From Gerris lacustris (taxonomy: Eukaryota; Arthropoda; Insecta; Hemiptera; Gerridae), in assembly GCA_951217055.1 (NCBI GenBank), contig OX578280.1, forward strand, positions 41,119,628 through 41,183,627: 64,000 nt of DNA. Reading direction: 5' to 3'. A program made the position numbers and the translations under genes. The notes beneath the pieces were generated by a model that worked only from the letters and a program-made list of their open reading frames with translations, ran no database searches and was not told where the DNA came from. Each line of letters starts with the position of its first letter. Position 1 is the stretch's first letter. Positions 22,346-35,543 of this stretch are shown one piece after another.

Positions 22346-23230
22346 CTCTTAAGAAATTACAAGTAAAATCAATGAAACAGAAATAATAACAATAGTATGA
22401 GATTTGTTTTCATTGGAAGTTGCTTAAATAATTATTATTCAATTAATTAAAAAAAAAAAGTAATCATAAATTAAATATTTTTCTAAAAGCAACTATTACG
22501 AGAATTTATGCATGTAGAGAAAATTAATTGCTTTAATAGTTGTAAACACTATGTAAACCATAAGTGCACTAATACAAAAATAATAATTCGTTTTGAATAA
22601 AACATATTAAGTGCTTGTGCAGGTAATTAAACACAAGAATTTTTCCATGTTCACACTTTGAAATATTATATAATATTAAATTCACATTCCGTGCATTCCG
22701 TGCAACAATTCCGTGCATTTAATTAGCCTTACGCGTTTACATGTGTTTAATATATAATTCTTATAGATATACATTTTTTACATTCATTACTGTATATTTA
22801 ATTTTACTCTTAAGGGAGTTAATAAATCAGTGCAATAAACTCGAACAAAACATTCGCATATCGACACTGAATTTAAATCAAATTATATTTACTTTAATTA
22901 TTGAAAATATTTAAAAAGTGTTCAACGTGATTGCTTACATGTCGTTTTCAATTGTCAGCTAAATCCAATTTATTTTCATCAATATTTCGGAAACTAAATT
23001 TTTTACTTGACAACGAGTTATAATAAAATAATTTTTATTCGTAATTAAACATTTTAGTTATTTTATAAAAGCGGGTTTCATCGAATCCGGCCCTGAAGAT
23101 TAGGCTCCACGAATCTGCTCAAAATATGGACAGCCGTGTTTATTAAAACCACTATTAGGAGTTAGTAGTCCCGTAAATCAATCCTCATAATGGAAATTTG
23201 CGCCATCACAATACATAATTTCTCTTTGTG
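22346..23230. other. AT-rich intergenic DNA
   Basis: No gene or structured repeat is recognised, apart from a fragment at 23,090-23,180 resembling 21,555-21,610. Confidence 0.4.
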
Positions 23231-23237
23231 TATAAGA

Positions 23238-23406
23238 CAGTGGCGTATCCAGGGGGGGGGGGGCACAGGGGGCACGTGCCCCCCCCCCCCCCAATCTAAT
23301 TGTGATCTTTTATTGTTTTCACTACGAATGCCCCCCCCCCCCCCCCCCCAATCTAAACTGACTTAAAATGTGCCCCCTCCAGACCTAGCCGCTGGATACG
23401 CCACTG
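23238..23406. mobile_element. hAT-type MITE (169 bp) with perfect 8-bp target duplication
   Basis: Inverted termini CAGTGGCGTATCCAG / CTGGATACGCCACTG. The 8-bp direct repeat GTATAAGA flanks both sides (23230-23237 and 23407-23414). The interior is mainly poly-G and poly-C runs. An 8-bp duplication with CAGTGGCG ends fits the hAT superfamily. Confidence 0.9.
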
Positions 23407-23457
23407 GTATAAGAAAGTAAAAAGGAAAATCACGCAATAAAAGGAAGAAAAACTATT

Positions 23458-24018
23458 TTTATCTACGATTGATACGAAATATAAACATTATATCTCTGTT
23501 TAGATGCGTAGAAAGTGATTATTTACGTACTTGTATTCATTGCGCATGCGAGTCTCATAGTTCTGAAGAATTCCTCTTCTAAGAGAAATTCTTCAGCTTT
23601 GCGCACGATTAGCGAGTTTGTTTACATTTAACAAAACTAATTTGCTATTCTTTTATTAAAGTAACTGTTTATATCGAGTATTTAGTGAAAAACAATGAAT
23701 GAATCAAGTGGCTTTGACGAAAATGTAGAGAATAATACTCCTCCAGAAATAATTAATTCGGTAAAAAATACAACTCAAGATGCCATCTTTATCAAGAGAA
23801 GAGATTCGAACTTACATACAGCAAGTTTATTTTTTTCTGTATTTATTATTAAAATCTAACAATCGTAGATAAAGTACGGTACGCAACTCGTGGGAAAACG
23901 GCATTTTGCATTGCTCGTGTGGTTTTACTACCCTCGCTGTCACTCGGGTGCAAACTCCACACTCGCATACAAAATGCTACTTTCTGCACTCGACGCGTAA
24001 TGTACTATTACCAAACTT
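23458..24018 (+). mobile_element. Crypton-like non-autonomous element, copy 2 (uninterrupted)
   Basis: It includes the outward part 23,458-23,568 (shared with the far end of 47.46-50.59 kb), an imperfect palindrome at 23,569-23,598, and a short ORF from 23,697 beginning MNESSGFDENVENNTPPE. It ends with a 3' block in which gcattttgcattgctcgtgt and its diverged inverse form an imperfect foldback. It shows the empty target site of the nested element in copy 1. Confidence 0.55.
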
Positions 24019-24369
24019 AATGACTAAATTCAGCGGTTTTCCATTCTGATAGATATTCCTAGTTAAATTAAATTATTAAGAATGTTTATAATACAAATTA
24101 CTAATAAACATAAATGCATCCTTCAAAAAACAATTAACGTAAACGTAAACAATTTTTAAATATGTTTAATAATAAATTAATAAAATTAGATATTATGAAA
24201 TTCAAATTTAGTATAATTATGTATATGAGAAAAATTTGTTTGAATTCGTCGCTTTTTTCAATATGTGTTGCGTTTATTTGGTATGGGCTTAAACTATTCA
24301 AGTATATTTATCTTTGTTTTTAGGTGTTGACAGTAAATAAAGTATACGATTATACAAATGAAATAAAAG

Positions 24370-25140
24370 AAGGGTTCCAATTTGTGTGGCACATAGTTTC
24401 CTACCGTCCTATTAATTAGTAGACGAATGGTCCCATGATTTGGCTCTGCTTCAACTCCTAGTGGGGCCGCACTTATTTTTATTCAATAATATTAAATGTA
24501 TATCGACGTTTGAAATTATTATGGGACCATCTGTGGGCAACATTCTATAAACTGTTTAAATTTATTTAATATAGGATGAGTACTTTTTAAGATATTATAA
24601 GAAAAAGAGTGTGTGCACATGGGGAAGGAAGCAATGGGCTACCATTCAAATCTAATTAAAAATCGGAGTAGTAATTTTTGTAAGATATAAAGGTTTAAAA
24701 AAATGTTGACGGACAGGTCGACGTGAAATCGAAAATTTCCATGATATCTTTTTAATTCAGGTTATCTGTCTTAGAATTTTTCAATTCGGAGACACAAGTA
24801 AAATTCGCTTCACAGAATGATATTACAATGCTTCCGTTAGGAGTAAGAGTTTTTACTGGACCTGAAATTTAATTAAAATTTGTTTTCCAAGAGATGCTAA
24901 ATTTTCTATTATAAATTATATTTAAATTATTATTTCAATTTTTAAAGGATATCTTAAATAGTCGTTCAATTAGTGTGGCACATAGCTTCCTTGCATCCTA
25001 ACACGTATTTTATTGATGTTACGCTTTTAAAACCCAATATTGTCTAGGTTATCAAATTTTGTCTCCTTTTTTGCTGTGATCATTCTGAAGAATTAACATT
25101 TTTTTAAGTCTTCGAATTCATAAGTTCTAAAAGTTCCCTA
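24370..25140 (+). repeat. Repeat family B fragments
   Basis: Two B starts, at 24,381 and 24,972 (caattagtgtggcacatagc), each followed by family B body text. Non-coding. Confidence 0.55.
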
Positions 25141-28100
25141 CAGGTTATAAAAAATTATTTTATTTCACCCGATCACTGCAGGGTTAAAATTATTAAAATA
25201 GTTAAGCAATAAAAATATTAGAATGTTAATATTTAAAGATCATACTCAAAAAAATACGACAAAAAGTCAAACCAACATTTACCGCAAATAAACAAAGAGA
25301 ATGAAAGTAATTTAGTTAAAAACTGTTCATACTATGTCTAGTCTGAAGAGTATAGCATTAAAAGATAAAAAATAATAATGAAATAAAGCTGAAGGATAAA
25401 TAGGTGTACCATTTCTTATCGATGGTTTTTGGTAAAAGTCGGGAGTTAGTTAGCAGAAAGGAAGAATAAGAGTGTTTAAAAAAAATTAGACAAAAACAGT
25501 GATATATTTGTATAATAATACATAAAAATTATGATGAGATTGCTTTAAATGTTACCTAAAATAATACCTCTTTCCAAATAATTTGAGTTGTGATTCAGAA
25601 AGTTTATCTTTATATAAATTTAAAAATATGACATACAACAATTATTTTATTATTATTCTTTCGGCTTCTTTAAGGTAAGAAAAAGCAATTTTAAAATTAA
25701 TATTTTTTCTCTCCAGAATCATAAAATTTTGAGTTTACTTAAAATTTAAAATTCATTGACATAATATATAGGTATTTATACATATATAGATGGATAGATG
25801 TATAAGTACTAAAGAATAAGTCCAACAAGCCCAGCTTACAGCACGCCAAGCCCTGCTACAGACAGGGGCCTCCAATGAAAACAAACACATCGCAACCCAT
25901 CCATTTTTTTTCCTTTACGGATCGGTTTGGGACGCCTATCGTCCCAGTCCCCCCCCCCCCCCCCCCGGAGGGGTATCAGGGGTGATTGCTACGCCCTTAA
26001 GGAAAAAAATCTTCTATTTTTCTCAGAAATCTTTCTCTGGTTGACTGGGAATCCCAGGTTGTAATGGAAGAATTGAAGATGGTATCACGATTACTACTAG
26101 TAGGTCAACAGACTTTATTGCAGCATTTAAAATTTAAAACTTTAAATCACCCTTCTACCGAAGTCCGGGAATTACCATGACTTCATAACGTTACTTTCTT
26201 ATTGACCGGAGATTATTGGCATGATAACATTTATTCTTCTCTGAGAAAGAGAACTTAATAACTTATGAATAATCTGCTGTTCTAGTTGAAATAAGTTTTT
26301 GATATCACCTCGTGTATGCTTTTTTAAAAATAAACTTCAAATTTCAACAGCTTCTTACTGACAACATAGAAACTACAAGAGAACTGCATTTATGATCCCA
26401 GGATATGTTTGTCTGAACATTTATGTGAAAATCCAATATATATGGTTAAATTTGTATTAAAGTAGTTAAGTAGTTAGTTTTTTTAACTGTAAGTTAACTG
26501 TTAAGTAAATCTACCATGGTAAGCAACTAGATTATATATCTTTGTGATGTTTAAGTTTTATCAATTGTAAATTTTAAATAAAAATGTATGGTTAAATGTG
26601 TGGAGGAGGGAAATTCAGTTATATGAATTTTCTATTTTATAAGGTAAATAAATGTTACAAAATCTTCTCAAGGTTAGGCATGATTATGTCACGGGGGGGG
26701 GGACAAAATATAGCCAGTGCAACAAGTAATGAGTTGACTTCTATAAAATTTGACCCAACAAAATAAGAAAAAAGGATTGATTAAATAGAGACAACGACAA
26801 ACAACTTAAATTTTAGTATTTCTCTTCACTGCATAATTTAAACTTGTACTGTTTTTAGATCAGATGATATATTTGGTTTTTCAAGACAAGGAATGACTCC
26901 ACTACCAGATAATTCTCTAATATCTGTTAAACGTTTGATAAATCGATATTTAAAGTTTAAAGAATAGTATATGAATTCTTCTTTAAATTACGAACTCTTA
27001 CTTTTAAAAGTAAAAATTGTATAACTAATATATAAAAATAATTGAGATATTTCTATTATTTACATTTCTGTACATTGTTTATTTCACCTCAATTTCTTTT
27101 CAAATCCATCACTGTTAGCAAGCGCTTGATTATTCGGCCCTGATTCTAGACAAGCGTGACTACTTCAGCGACCTGTCTTTCAAATACCTTACAACATCTG
27201 ATTATATCTCATTCCTGACACATATTTATACTAATCTCAGCCTTACCAACCTCACCATATTAAATAACAAAAAAAAATCTAAAACTACCTACCTATCCAT
27301 TAACATCGTCAATCCATTATGAAATTATGACAACACTGATAGACACTAACATTACGTTATAATTATAACTGTTGTTGTTTTGTTTAGTCTAGCAAATGAA
27401 CAAAACATAATTTCGTTTCAAAACTGAATTAATGGAACTAAACATTTGTTTAAAGTGATAATAAAAAATAAAGAAAATATTAATTTAAATATTAGAAATT
27501 ATGCAATTATTTCTAAACTTTCATTGCATCGCATTAAGCTTAATTATATTTGTCAAACTTTCAAAAGTATGTCCTTGCAGTAATTCATTAATTAATTGTA
27601 AACCTTCATTCAGATTATTATTAAAGTCTAAAGAAATAGTGTATTTAGCAATTAAAAACAATAGATTGCATTCAAAACAAAACGTGTGTCAATCAATTCT
27701 TGCAAAATCATATTTCTTACATATTTCCCCGACAGAGTATTATCTTTCCGAATATTCATTTTAAATTGAATAAATACATTAGATATTTACTTAGTCAATT
27801 ATATCAATGATTTGTAAATCTTTTATTAGTAAATTATTTTTATGTCAAGTTATGCAAGTCTATATATGAATATGTTTTAGGAAAAAATTAAATTGCTAAA
27901 CACAATTTAACTAATAATAAAAACAATTGATTTTATTTCATTGAAATTACATGGTAAAAGATTATTATTTTCAATTCTTTGAAAAGAATATATTTATAGA
28001 CTTTTCCGAATATTATGTCTCACAGTTCACAGATCCAGTTAGATTATACAACATAAAAGTTGTAAAATTTATTATGTTTTACATAATTATTTTGGACTTT

Positions 28101-28860
28101 TGCTTAAAATCTCTGTTACTATGCATCGGTGAGCAAAAGTTGTGAATATCAATATCTCAGGGGGCATTTTCTACAACTTTTGAATTTATAATATCTGTTT
28201 GCGATCTTTCCTCTTTTTTAAACGTTTAGATACGATTACGTAAATAGATCAAATAAATAGTGATCATTAACACTTCATTGCAGTGCCGCTGTTGGTTTAT
28301 GATAATATACTGATTAATTGAACTAGAAGATAATAGTTTTTGCTATTTACTTACAACCAATACTTGTTTGCCTTCATTATGAATAAATACCATAAAATCA
28401 CAGTAAAATACTAATAACTGCATTAAAAACAAAAACATTACTGTCATTTAAAAACATTATTCATTTCTGTGTTACAAAAAAAGTATGTTTCTTTTATAAT
28501 CATTAACATCCTTTCTAGTACAACACAAAAATAAACAATAGAATAATTGTCGATTCTTAGAACAGTTTTGTTTTAAAGAATACATATTATTTTACCTACG
28601 ATAAATAAAAAGTTTTACGACCTATTTAAAAGCTATATTCCACTAATTGTCCGTTTTTACCTCTAATCTATTAAATATATCGAAGTAGTTATGAAAAATA
28701 GTAAAAATTAAACTTAATTACGTCATTATAACAAGTATTTTTTAGAGCCGTAAGTGTCCGACAATAACTCTTACAATATTTAATAAGTTGTACTAGTTAT
28801 AGATTTAGGATAAAAATTAATCATATTATTTCAAATGTATCTTTTTTAAATAGTTATTAG
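25141..28860. other. AT-rich intergenic DNA
   Basis: A C18 run lies at 25,949-25,966 and a short G run at 26,693. Open frames such as the 87-codon one at 27,501 have no domain, no codon bias and no splice context. Nothing else is recognised. Confidence 0.45.
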
Positions 28861-28874
28861 CGTTTCTTTCTCAT

Positions 28875-29215
28875 ATACGTAGCATATTATAGAAAGGAAG
28901 TATTGAGATGGCTCGAAAATTTGATTTTTTAAGATTATGATGGATTTTCACATTTTGAGGTCCCCTGAGTCCAAAAGTGTATTTTAAAATGTCAGCAGTC
29001 TGTGTGAACGCGTCGAGCAATGACTACTTGGTCGATGACGGTTCCGACAATTTTGATCAAAAAACAATAAGCTGTAGTCAATTTAATACTTATCTATGTC
29101 TATCTAGGTCATTTTCACGGGAAAAATCCTGTTCTTGAGAACAAAAGGGTGAGAGGACGGGTTCGATTCTCTCTGGGGAAAAATTATTTTTATGGTAAAT
29201 TTTAATGAAATGTCC
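28875..29215 (+). repeat. Repeat family A, copy 2
   Basis: It shares tgaggtcccctgagtccaaa with other copies and the B-box-like gacgggttcgattctctctg near 29,158. Confidence 0.65.
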
Positions 29216-30075
29216 AGTAATAATTAAAAATAATTACAAAAAACTAACAATTGGAAAAATTAGTAGTAAATGAAAAAGTTTATTACAAGTTGTATCAAGC
29301 TCGTCAGGTTTTTTTTTTTTTTTTAATTCAGTCATTGTCCAATTTAAACAAAAAAAAAATAATCTGGTGGACTGGGAGGCGTCAAAACACATAATTGATA
29401 ACCTGAACGGAAGATTTTTTCCTACAATTTTACGTGAAAAACCTTGAACACAGGTAATTTATTTGTTTTTACGCTTTTCACATGTTTTCTTCTATTTTAA
29501 ATGGTTCTATAGCGATAATAGTTTATCTTTAATTGAAACTTTAAATAACTGTCTTTTCTTAGAGAATGTATTATCTCAAGGTCAGAATAAATCACCTATT
29601 ACTTACAATTTTATAAGAAACACATTCGTAAATGTCAACTATCATCTTCTGTGATATTGCTTCTAGTGTACTTTTTTGTCCTACGTATTCAAATAGATTG
29701 GTCCCACATATTTAATGGTTGTGCCCAACATAGATTATTATTTTCGTAATATTACAATAGTCTTGTCCTACATATTATTCAATATATTCATCTTTCTTTA
29801 TTAATTTGTAATGCCTCTTTCTTTATTAATTTTTAATGCCTGGTGCCAATATTTAAATATCTACATTATCCCCATATTATATATTTTATGTTCCACATAA
29901 TATTACAATATTTTGTTCCAAATATTCAATCTTTGATTGGTACTCATATTTTAAAATATTTTGTATTGGATTATAAATATTACGATATTATTATTTTGTT
30001 TCAAAAATATAATTACATATTAACATTTGATTTCACAATAATAACTTGTAATAATTATCATAATTTTCTCTTAAA

Positions 30076-30121
<46 letters not shown>

Positions 30122-30530
30122 CATATTCAATTGTTTTAGCAAGACATCTAAAGAATATTTTTAACTAGACCATAAATATTACGTTACTTTTCATTTATAA
30201 AATTTAATTATTATATTTTGATTTCACTATAATAACTTGTAATAATTTAAGGATGTGATGAAAACTGGTTTTTCAGAACGGACTTTTTTTTATCAAACCA
30301 TGTCGAAACTAGAAAAATGTTTTTTTGTAAAGTAGCGATTATCTATGGCAAGACTTAGACTTGCATTAGCATAAATATTAAGTCATATTGGAACTTTCCA
30401 TAGCAAGGTGAGATTCCTAAGAAGCCTAACTTCGGCCTTGCCTTCTTGTTGTTTTAGCCATTTTTTACGAAAAGTTAAACATCTGTTCTAGTTTTGGTAT
30501 TCAAATAGTTAAGGTGATTATTTTTTACTT
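29216..30530. other. AT-rich intergenic DNA with an (AT)n tract
   Basis: The tract is at about 30,083-30,120. Two long frames in this stretch end in AT-rich sequence and are judged to be chance frames. Confidence 0.45.
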
Positions 30531-30539
30531 TCTCATATA

Positions 30540-30881
30540 GGTATGCAGTATATAATATGCAAAGAAAGCATTGTGGTAAATAGTAAATTTTGAGATTTAT
30601 TATAGATTTAAAATCAGTTAAATCAAAACAACTGTATTTACTTTCTCATATAAAGAGAAAATATTCTAAAGGGCGGGAAAATTTTATTTTGAGGGATTTA
30701 CACGTTTTAAGGTCCCCTGAGTAAAAAAAGGTGGTTTTTAATGAATGTCTGTATGTCGTCTGTACAGGCGCGTGGAGACGATTTTGACAAAATTTATGAT
30801 AAATGTTCAGAATAATCATACTCCGAGGCCAAATCGTGAAATGAATTTTAGCTCCAAATTTGGGGCGCAACACCTCGAAAA

Positions 30882-30914
<33 letters not shown>

Positions 30915-30985
30915 AGACGGAGAGAGGCCGGGTTTGATTCCCCGCCGAGGAGCAGTTATTTTGATGGAATTTTCAAAAATTATTA
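30540..30985 (+). repeat. Repeat family A, copy 3, with a 31-bp poly-A
   Basis: Family A body (ttaaggtcccctgagtaaaa, gtacaggcgcgtggagacga) is interrupted by a poly-A run at 30,882-30,913, then a B-box-like gccgggtttgattccccgcc. Confidence 0.65.
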
Positions 30986-31074
30986 AATTTAGCTACGAAA
31001 ACTAATAAATGGAAAACACTGGGCTAAGTAAATATGAACTCGCATATGAGAAAATTTGTTAACGACATTATTTT

Positions 31075-31390
31075 TTTCTCCGAATTCAATAATTCCAATA
31101 ACGGAATAACGGATGTATCGTACATCAGGAAACAGTTTTACCCCGTGTCTGTCAGTCGGTCTGTAGTTTCAACATTTTTGTAAAGCGACATATCATAAAA
31201 CCTAATTGTTGATTGTCTGATTTTGATGTAATGTAGGTAGGTCATAATTATTAGTCCATTTTAAGTTTCTGTGCCCATTGGATTCTTTTCTAAATTCGCA
31301 GAAAGTTATTGTTATTAACAACCATATTTTTATAATTACTCATCTTATTTTTAAGAAATTTAGATGGTTTGTCGACCGTAGCGACGATAA
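31075..31390 (+). repeat. Repeat family B, internal fragment
   Basis: It contains ctccgaattcaataattcca and cccgtgtctgtcagtcggtc. It shows the uninterrupted form of the site carrying the MITE at 16,842. Confidence 0.55.
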
Positions 31391-31529
31391 ATGTTTACTT
31401 AATTAATAATGAATACATTAATAAAAATTGAATGAATTATTAAAAAAATACAGGACATACCTATTAAGAATAATTAGACGAATTAAAAAAAAAAATACAA
31501 AAAACATCTTTTATGATGAATAGTAAAAC

Positions 31530-31760
31530 TAGCAGGTGAGACATAATATGTCAGGTAAAGAGGACAGGTGAGAATCTGAGGACAGGTGAAGGTCGGGTAA
31601 GGTAAGGATTGACTGTAGGGCATTACCTGAATACTGAATACTATTATACAGAAACAAGGCACGACCTGAGTAATACCATGGAGTATGAATGCAGGTAAAT
31701 GGAGGTGGTATTGAAGGCCTTGATAGTGACCATCAGAATCAGGTTTCCCACCTGATTGTG
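31530..31760. promoter_or_regulatory. Dense CAGGTR/E-box cluster, candidate enhancer
   Basis: CAGGTG or CAGGTA occurs at 31533, 31552, 31565, 31583, 31624 (inverse), 31692 and 31749 (inverse), plus CAGGTT at 31740, in about 220 bp of an otherwise AT-rich region. CAGGTG is an E-box for Snail/bHLH-type factors and CAGGTA is close to the Zelda core. Function is inferred only. Confidence 0.3.
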
Positions 31761-31974
31761 TAACTTTAAATATATTTAACCTCCATCAACCACTTAATTA
31801 AATTAACTTACTCATCTCTTTCAACTCATAAAACTTGGCTAATTAATTAATTACAAATACTTTTTTTTTCACTTTTGAGAGATTTTTTTAAAACTTATTT
31901 TTTTAATTCAAAATTCACGAAATGTTTTTGTTTTCAGAATTGGTCAATGACTCAATTCATAAAAAAGTCTGCCA

Positions 31975-32500
31975 ATTTGAGAGGCACATAGTTTCCTTCC
32001 GTCCTATCGTATACTTTAATGATGTTTTCCTATTAAGGCCCATTAAAATCTAATTCCCTCCTTATATTTTCAATCATCTGTAAATCTTAGATGACAATTG
32101 TTTTTCTTTTTGTTTTTGCTTATGAATTTGCCGAAGATAACGGAAGCATTGTATCGTTCTGAAGAATAAAATTTTTGTCTCCAAATTCAAAAATCCAAGA
32201 CCGAAATCATAACCAAAGAACATTTTTTCTCCCGTGTCTGTCTATCGGTTTGTCGTTCAAAATTTTTGCAAACCAACATACTCGTCCGATTTTAATAAAT
32301 TTGGTCATAATTTGCCCATTATTGGTGTCACATAAGTTTCAACCTTCTGCTTCTAATAGTTTCTCTTCCACATGCTCACAAACATACATTTATTTACACA
32401 TATTTAAAAATAATCATTTAATTTATAAGAAATTTGGATGGTTTTTCAAACATAGCTTACATGATAGACATGCGGTAACACAGATAGTTCCATTTAAATT
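31975..32500 (+). repeat. Repeat family B, near-complete copy
   Basis: It starts tgccaatttgagaggcacat and runs through the ctccaaattcaaaaatccaa and cccgtgtctgtctatcggtt segments. A 152-codon frame over this copy is a by-product of the repeat, not a gene. Confidence 0.6.
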
Positions 32501-32804
32501 TCAACTATATGTATGTATGTATATAAGTTTAAAAGTAATAAAGGGAAGTGACGAAGCGAGAGTAAATTCCAGGTACATTGGTACATGTTTAAGTAAGGCA
32601 CCATTGTTTTGGATTTTTTGGAACATTTCCTAATATGTCAATGCGCATAATAAAAATACCGTTTTTTCCAGGACAGAACTCGAACCTAAATCTTTTTGTA
32701 ACTAATAGCTTTATTCTTCATTCAGAGCAGCTCCTTTTGACGTTTTCACGTCTCCATAGATCACTATCTATCTCTAGACATTCCCAACTATCTATATTAG
32801 GCAG

Positions 32805-33350
32805 TCATTCTCCTTTTTTTACCTTCTCAACTACATAGTATATGTGAAGAAGAAGTATTGTGATGGGGCAGAAATTTGTTTTTGATTAATTTACACGTTT
32901 TGAGGTCATGTGAGTCCAAGAAGGTGGTTTTTAAAAAAATGTCTGTCTGTGGTATGTATTCTGTGAGCCAAGAGTCAATCTCGACCACCAAATCTCCAAA
33001 CTCCAAAAAAATCCAATCTCTATTACTAGGCCTATTTCGATTTAAATTGGCATACAGTTTTAGAAAAATCATACCCCGAGGTGAAATCGAGAAATGAATT
33101 TTAGCTCCAAATTTACACGCGCTACTCTCCCCGAAATAATTGAAATAAAAATTGTTTCTTGAAAACGGTTATATGGTTAAGACTGAAGCAGAGGTCTGCA
33201 CAGAGGAAAGGCATTGTTAAAAAATTACTTTTTAGATTCAGGGGACCTTAAACGTTTAAATATATCAAAATTTTAAAAATTGAATTTATCGCGCCATCAC
33301 AATATTTTTGTCAATACACATGTACTAATATATAGAAAGTAAAACTGTAT
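32805..33350. mobile_element. Repeat family A, copy 4, with inverted arms (foldback form)
   Basis: The left arm (about 32,819-32,920) is repeated inverted at about 33,230-33,342: gtattgtgatgg matches ccatcacaatat, and gaggtcatgtgagtcc matches the diverged ggattcaggggacctt. The arms are about 100 bp and the family A body lies between them, so family A looks like a DNA element with long inverted termini. Confidence 0.6.
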
Positions 33351-33684
33351 TCTTTTTTTTAAATTACGTAAGATATTTTTTTTATTTTCAAATACAAAAC
33401 CAAATTATGACGTAAGGATGGTTCGTCAGAATAAAAACCGAAGAACTAAAATAGACTGTAATGTTCAGTTATTATCTTGAAATCTTTTCACTTCCTACTT
33501 CCTTTATTATTCATTTCTTTTCATCAAAGATAAAGTCCCCCTCTTTTTATTTTGAGCACTTAATTTAAAAGTTAAGTTTAAACAAAAGATTAAGTAATGA
33601 AGTAACAGCGTAATAAAATAAAATAAAAGAAAACCATACATTATTCTTAAGTTCATATATATCAAACACTCACACACATATATA

Positions 33685-33688
<4 letters not shown>

Positions 33689-33762
<74 letters not shown>
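33689..33762. repeat. (AT)n microsatellite
   Basis: An AT tract of about 74 bp. Confidence 0.97.
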
Positions 33763-33765
<3 letters not shown>

Positions 33766-35380
33766 GATGATAAAATATGAAAGTTTCTCTTGTTGTGAGT
33801 TAGTTAAATCGTTCAATAAAAAATGAAGTTGATTGACAGACATGAACTTAATACTATTTTTTATATGTGTTACAAAGTTCAAAGTCCTATATGGTAAAGG
33901 ACTTAACTGTATATTGTATTTCATGATTTAAAGATAATTTTAAAATGAATATACAATGTTTGAAGACATGGAATATAGTTATATGTGACAAGAATTTGTT
34001 TAGAAATTTGTATATTTTTAGTATCTTTAAGAAAAACTCTAATGGGAATGTGTTTAGTTATAGAAAAATAAAACTATAATCTAACATATTCATTCTTCAT
34101 TACATGAGTTTATGACAGATAAAGGCACTATGTCAGGAGTTGTCAATAAGTTTTTAAGACGCAATGGATTATGACTTCATTAAATAAAAACACTATAATA
34201 TTTACATGTTTTTTTTCAGGGTCTCTTCAGGGATTTATTCATTAGGTGATAATAATTTAAGTCATAAATATCTCCTTTCAACCTCACTATATTTCCACCT
34301 TATACCTTGGGCTTCTTCAGGCTCTTATTTTTCATTCCAAAAAATTATTAAAACTTGAATCCCCTCTTTTTGACATTCAGAGGGCATATAAATATTAAAA
34401 TATAAATATTATAGTGTTTTTATTTAATAAATTGGTAAAAAAAAGGTTCAAAAACTACTTAATGGATTATGACTATGTTTGGTAGATTAGATGTTAATAA
34501 TACTCGAATATGGTGCTGATAAAATGTATCACATTTTCCACTTTCAATGTGTTTGTTTAAGGAGATTCGAGGAAAATTCATTCTGTATAAAAACTCCTGC
34601 TTATTTTTAAACTGCTAAAAATTGTAATATTTTCTTTATTTTTGTTGTAAACATGATATTCTGTAAATTAAAACAAGTAAGGCGCGCTTCAAGTAAGTAC
34701 GTGAGGCTATAATCGCCGGTTTCTGCACGATTAAGTTAAAATTATTAAGTATAAAATTGTAATAGTTGTATATTCTTTTTTTACCCTTCAATACTTTTAA
34801 ATGGATGTATGTATAACATGTCATTGTGACTAAAAGCTTTTTTTTAGTCACCCACCATATTTGCCGCCATCTTGAAAATATTAAGTGTGAAAACTTCAAA
34901 AAGTTTACAGTTGTCACAAATGCCGAGATGCACATGTGTGCCAAATTTCATGTTCTTAGCTATTGTAGTTTATGGATTGAAATACGCCAACGGACAGACA
35001 GACAGAGCCGTTATTTCATTTCGTACTTCGTATACAGAAACCTAAAACAGTAAAAGTAAACTACCATAATTTCTTAGAGTATCGAAAAAGTAGTTCGGAA
35101 TTGCAAGAAGACGTTTTAATATTAAATTTTAATTTACTTTCTGAAATAATTTTAGTTTATTTACCATAAATCAACAATAAATTAACACCGACAAATTGCT
35201 GACACTGAATTTGAATGATTATAAAATATTATGAAAAACCAGAATAATAATGTGGATAAGCGAAATCACAATTTGATAAACGGAAGTACTGGTGAAATTT
35301 TGTTTCATCGTCTTTACAACGGGGATACAAATTTGCAAACTCCATTTCTTTTCTTCTCGAGAGATATACATATTATATTG
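33763..35380. other. AT-rich intergenic DNA
   Basis: Nothing recognisable. The 34,636-35,053 stretch is open on both strands over short distances but shows no domain or splice pattern. Confidence 0.4.
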
Positions 35381-35543
35381 TGTGCCCAATAGAATCTAGT
35401 GTTGACGAAAAGAAGATTCTACCTTCGACTGAATAGGGAGACAGGAATGGACGGGAGATAGGAATAGGTTGGACTGAGAACATCGTGTGATCGGACTGGG
35501 ACCAGCCCTGACCGTGACTGTAGGTAGGTGTGTGTGAATCTAC

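Noticed and set aside
27501..27764. 87-codon plus-strand frame
   Set aside because: Typical chance frame in AT-rich DNA; no promoter, domain or splice context.
32175..32633. 152-codon plus-strand frame, the longest in the window
   Set aside because: It lies on a family B repeat copy, its text recurs in other copies with stops, and no domain is visible.
34636..35053. Two overlapping ~75-102-codon frames on opposite strands
   Set aside because: No domain, no splice signals, AT-driven residues; both cannot be real and neither is supported.
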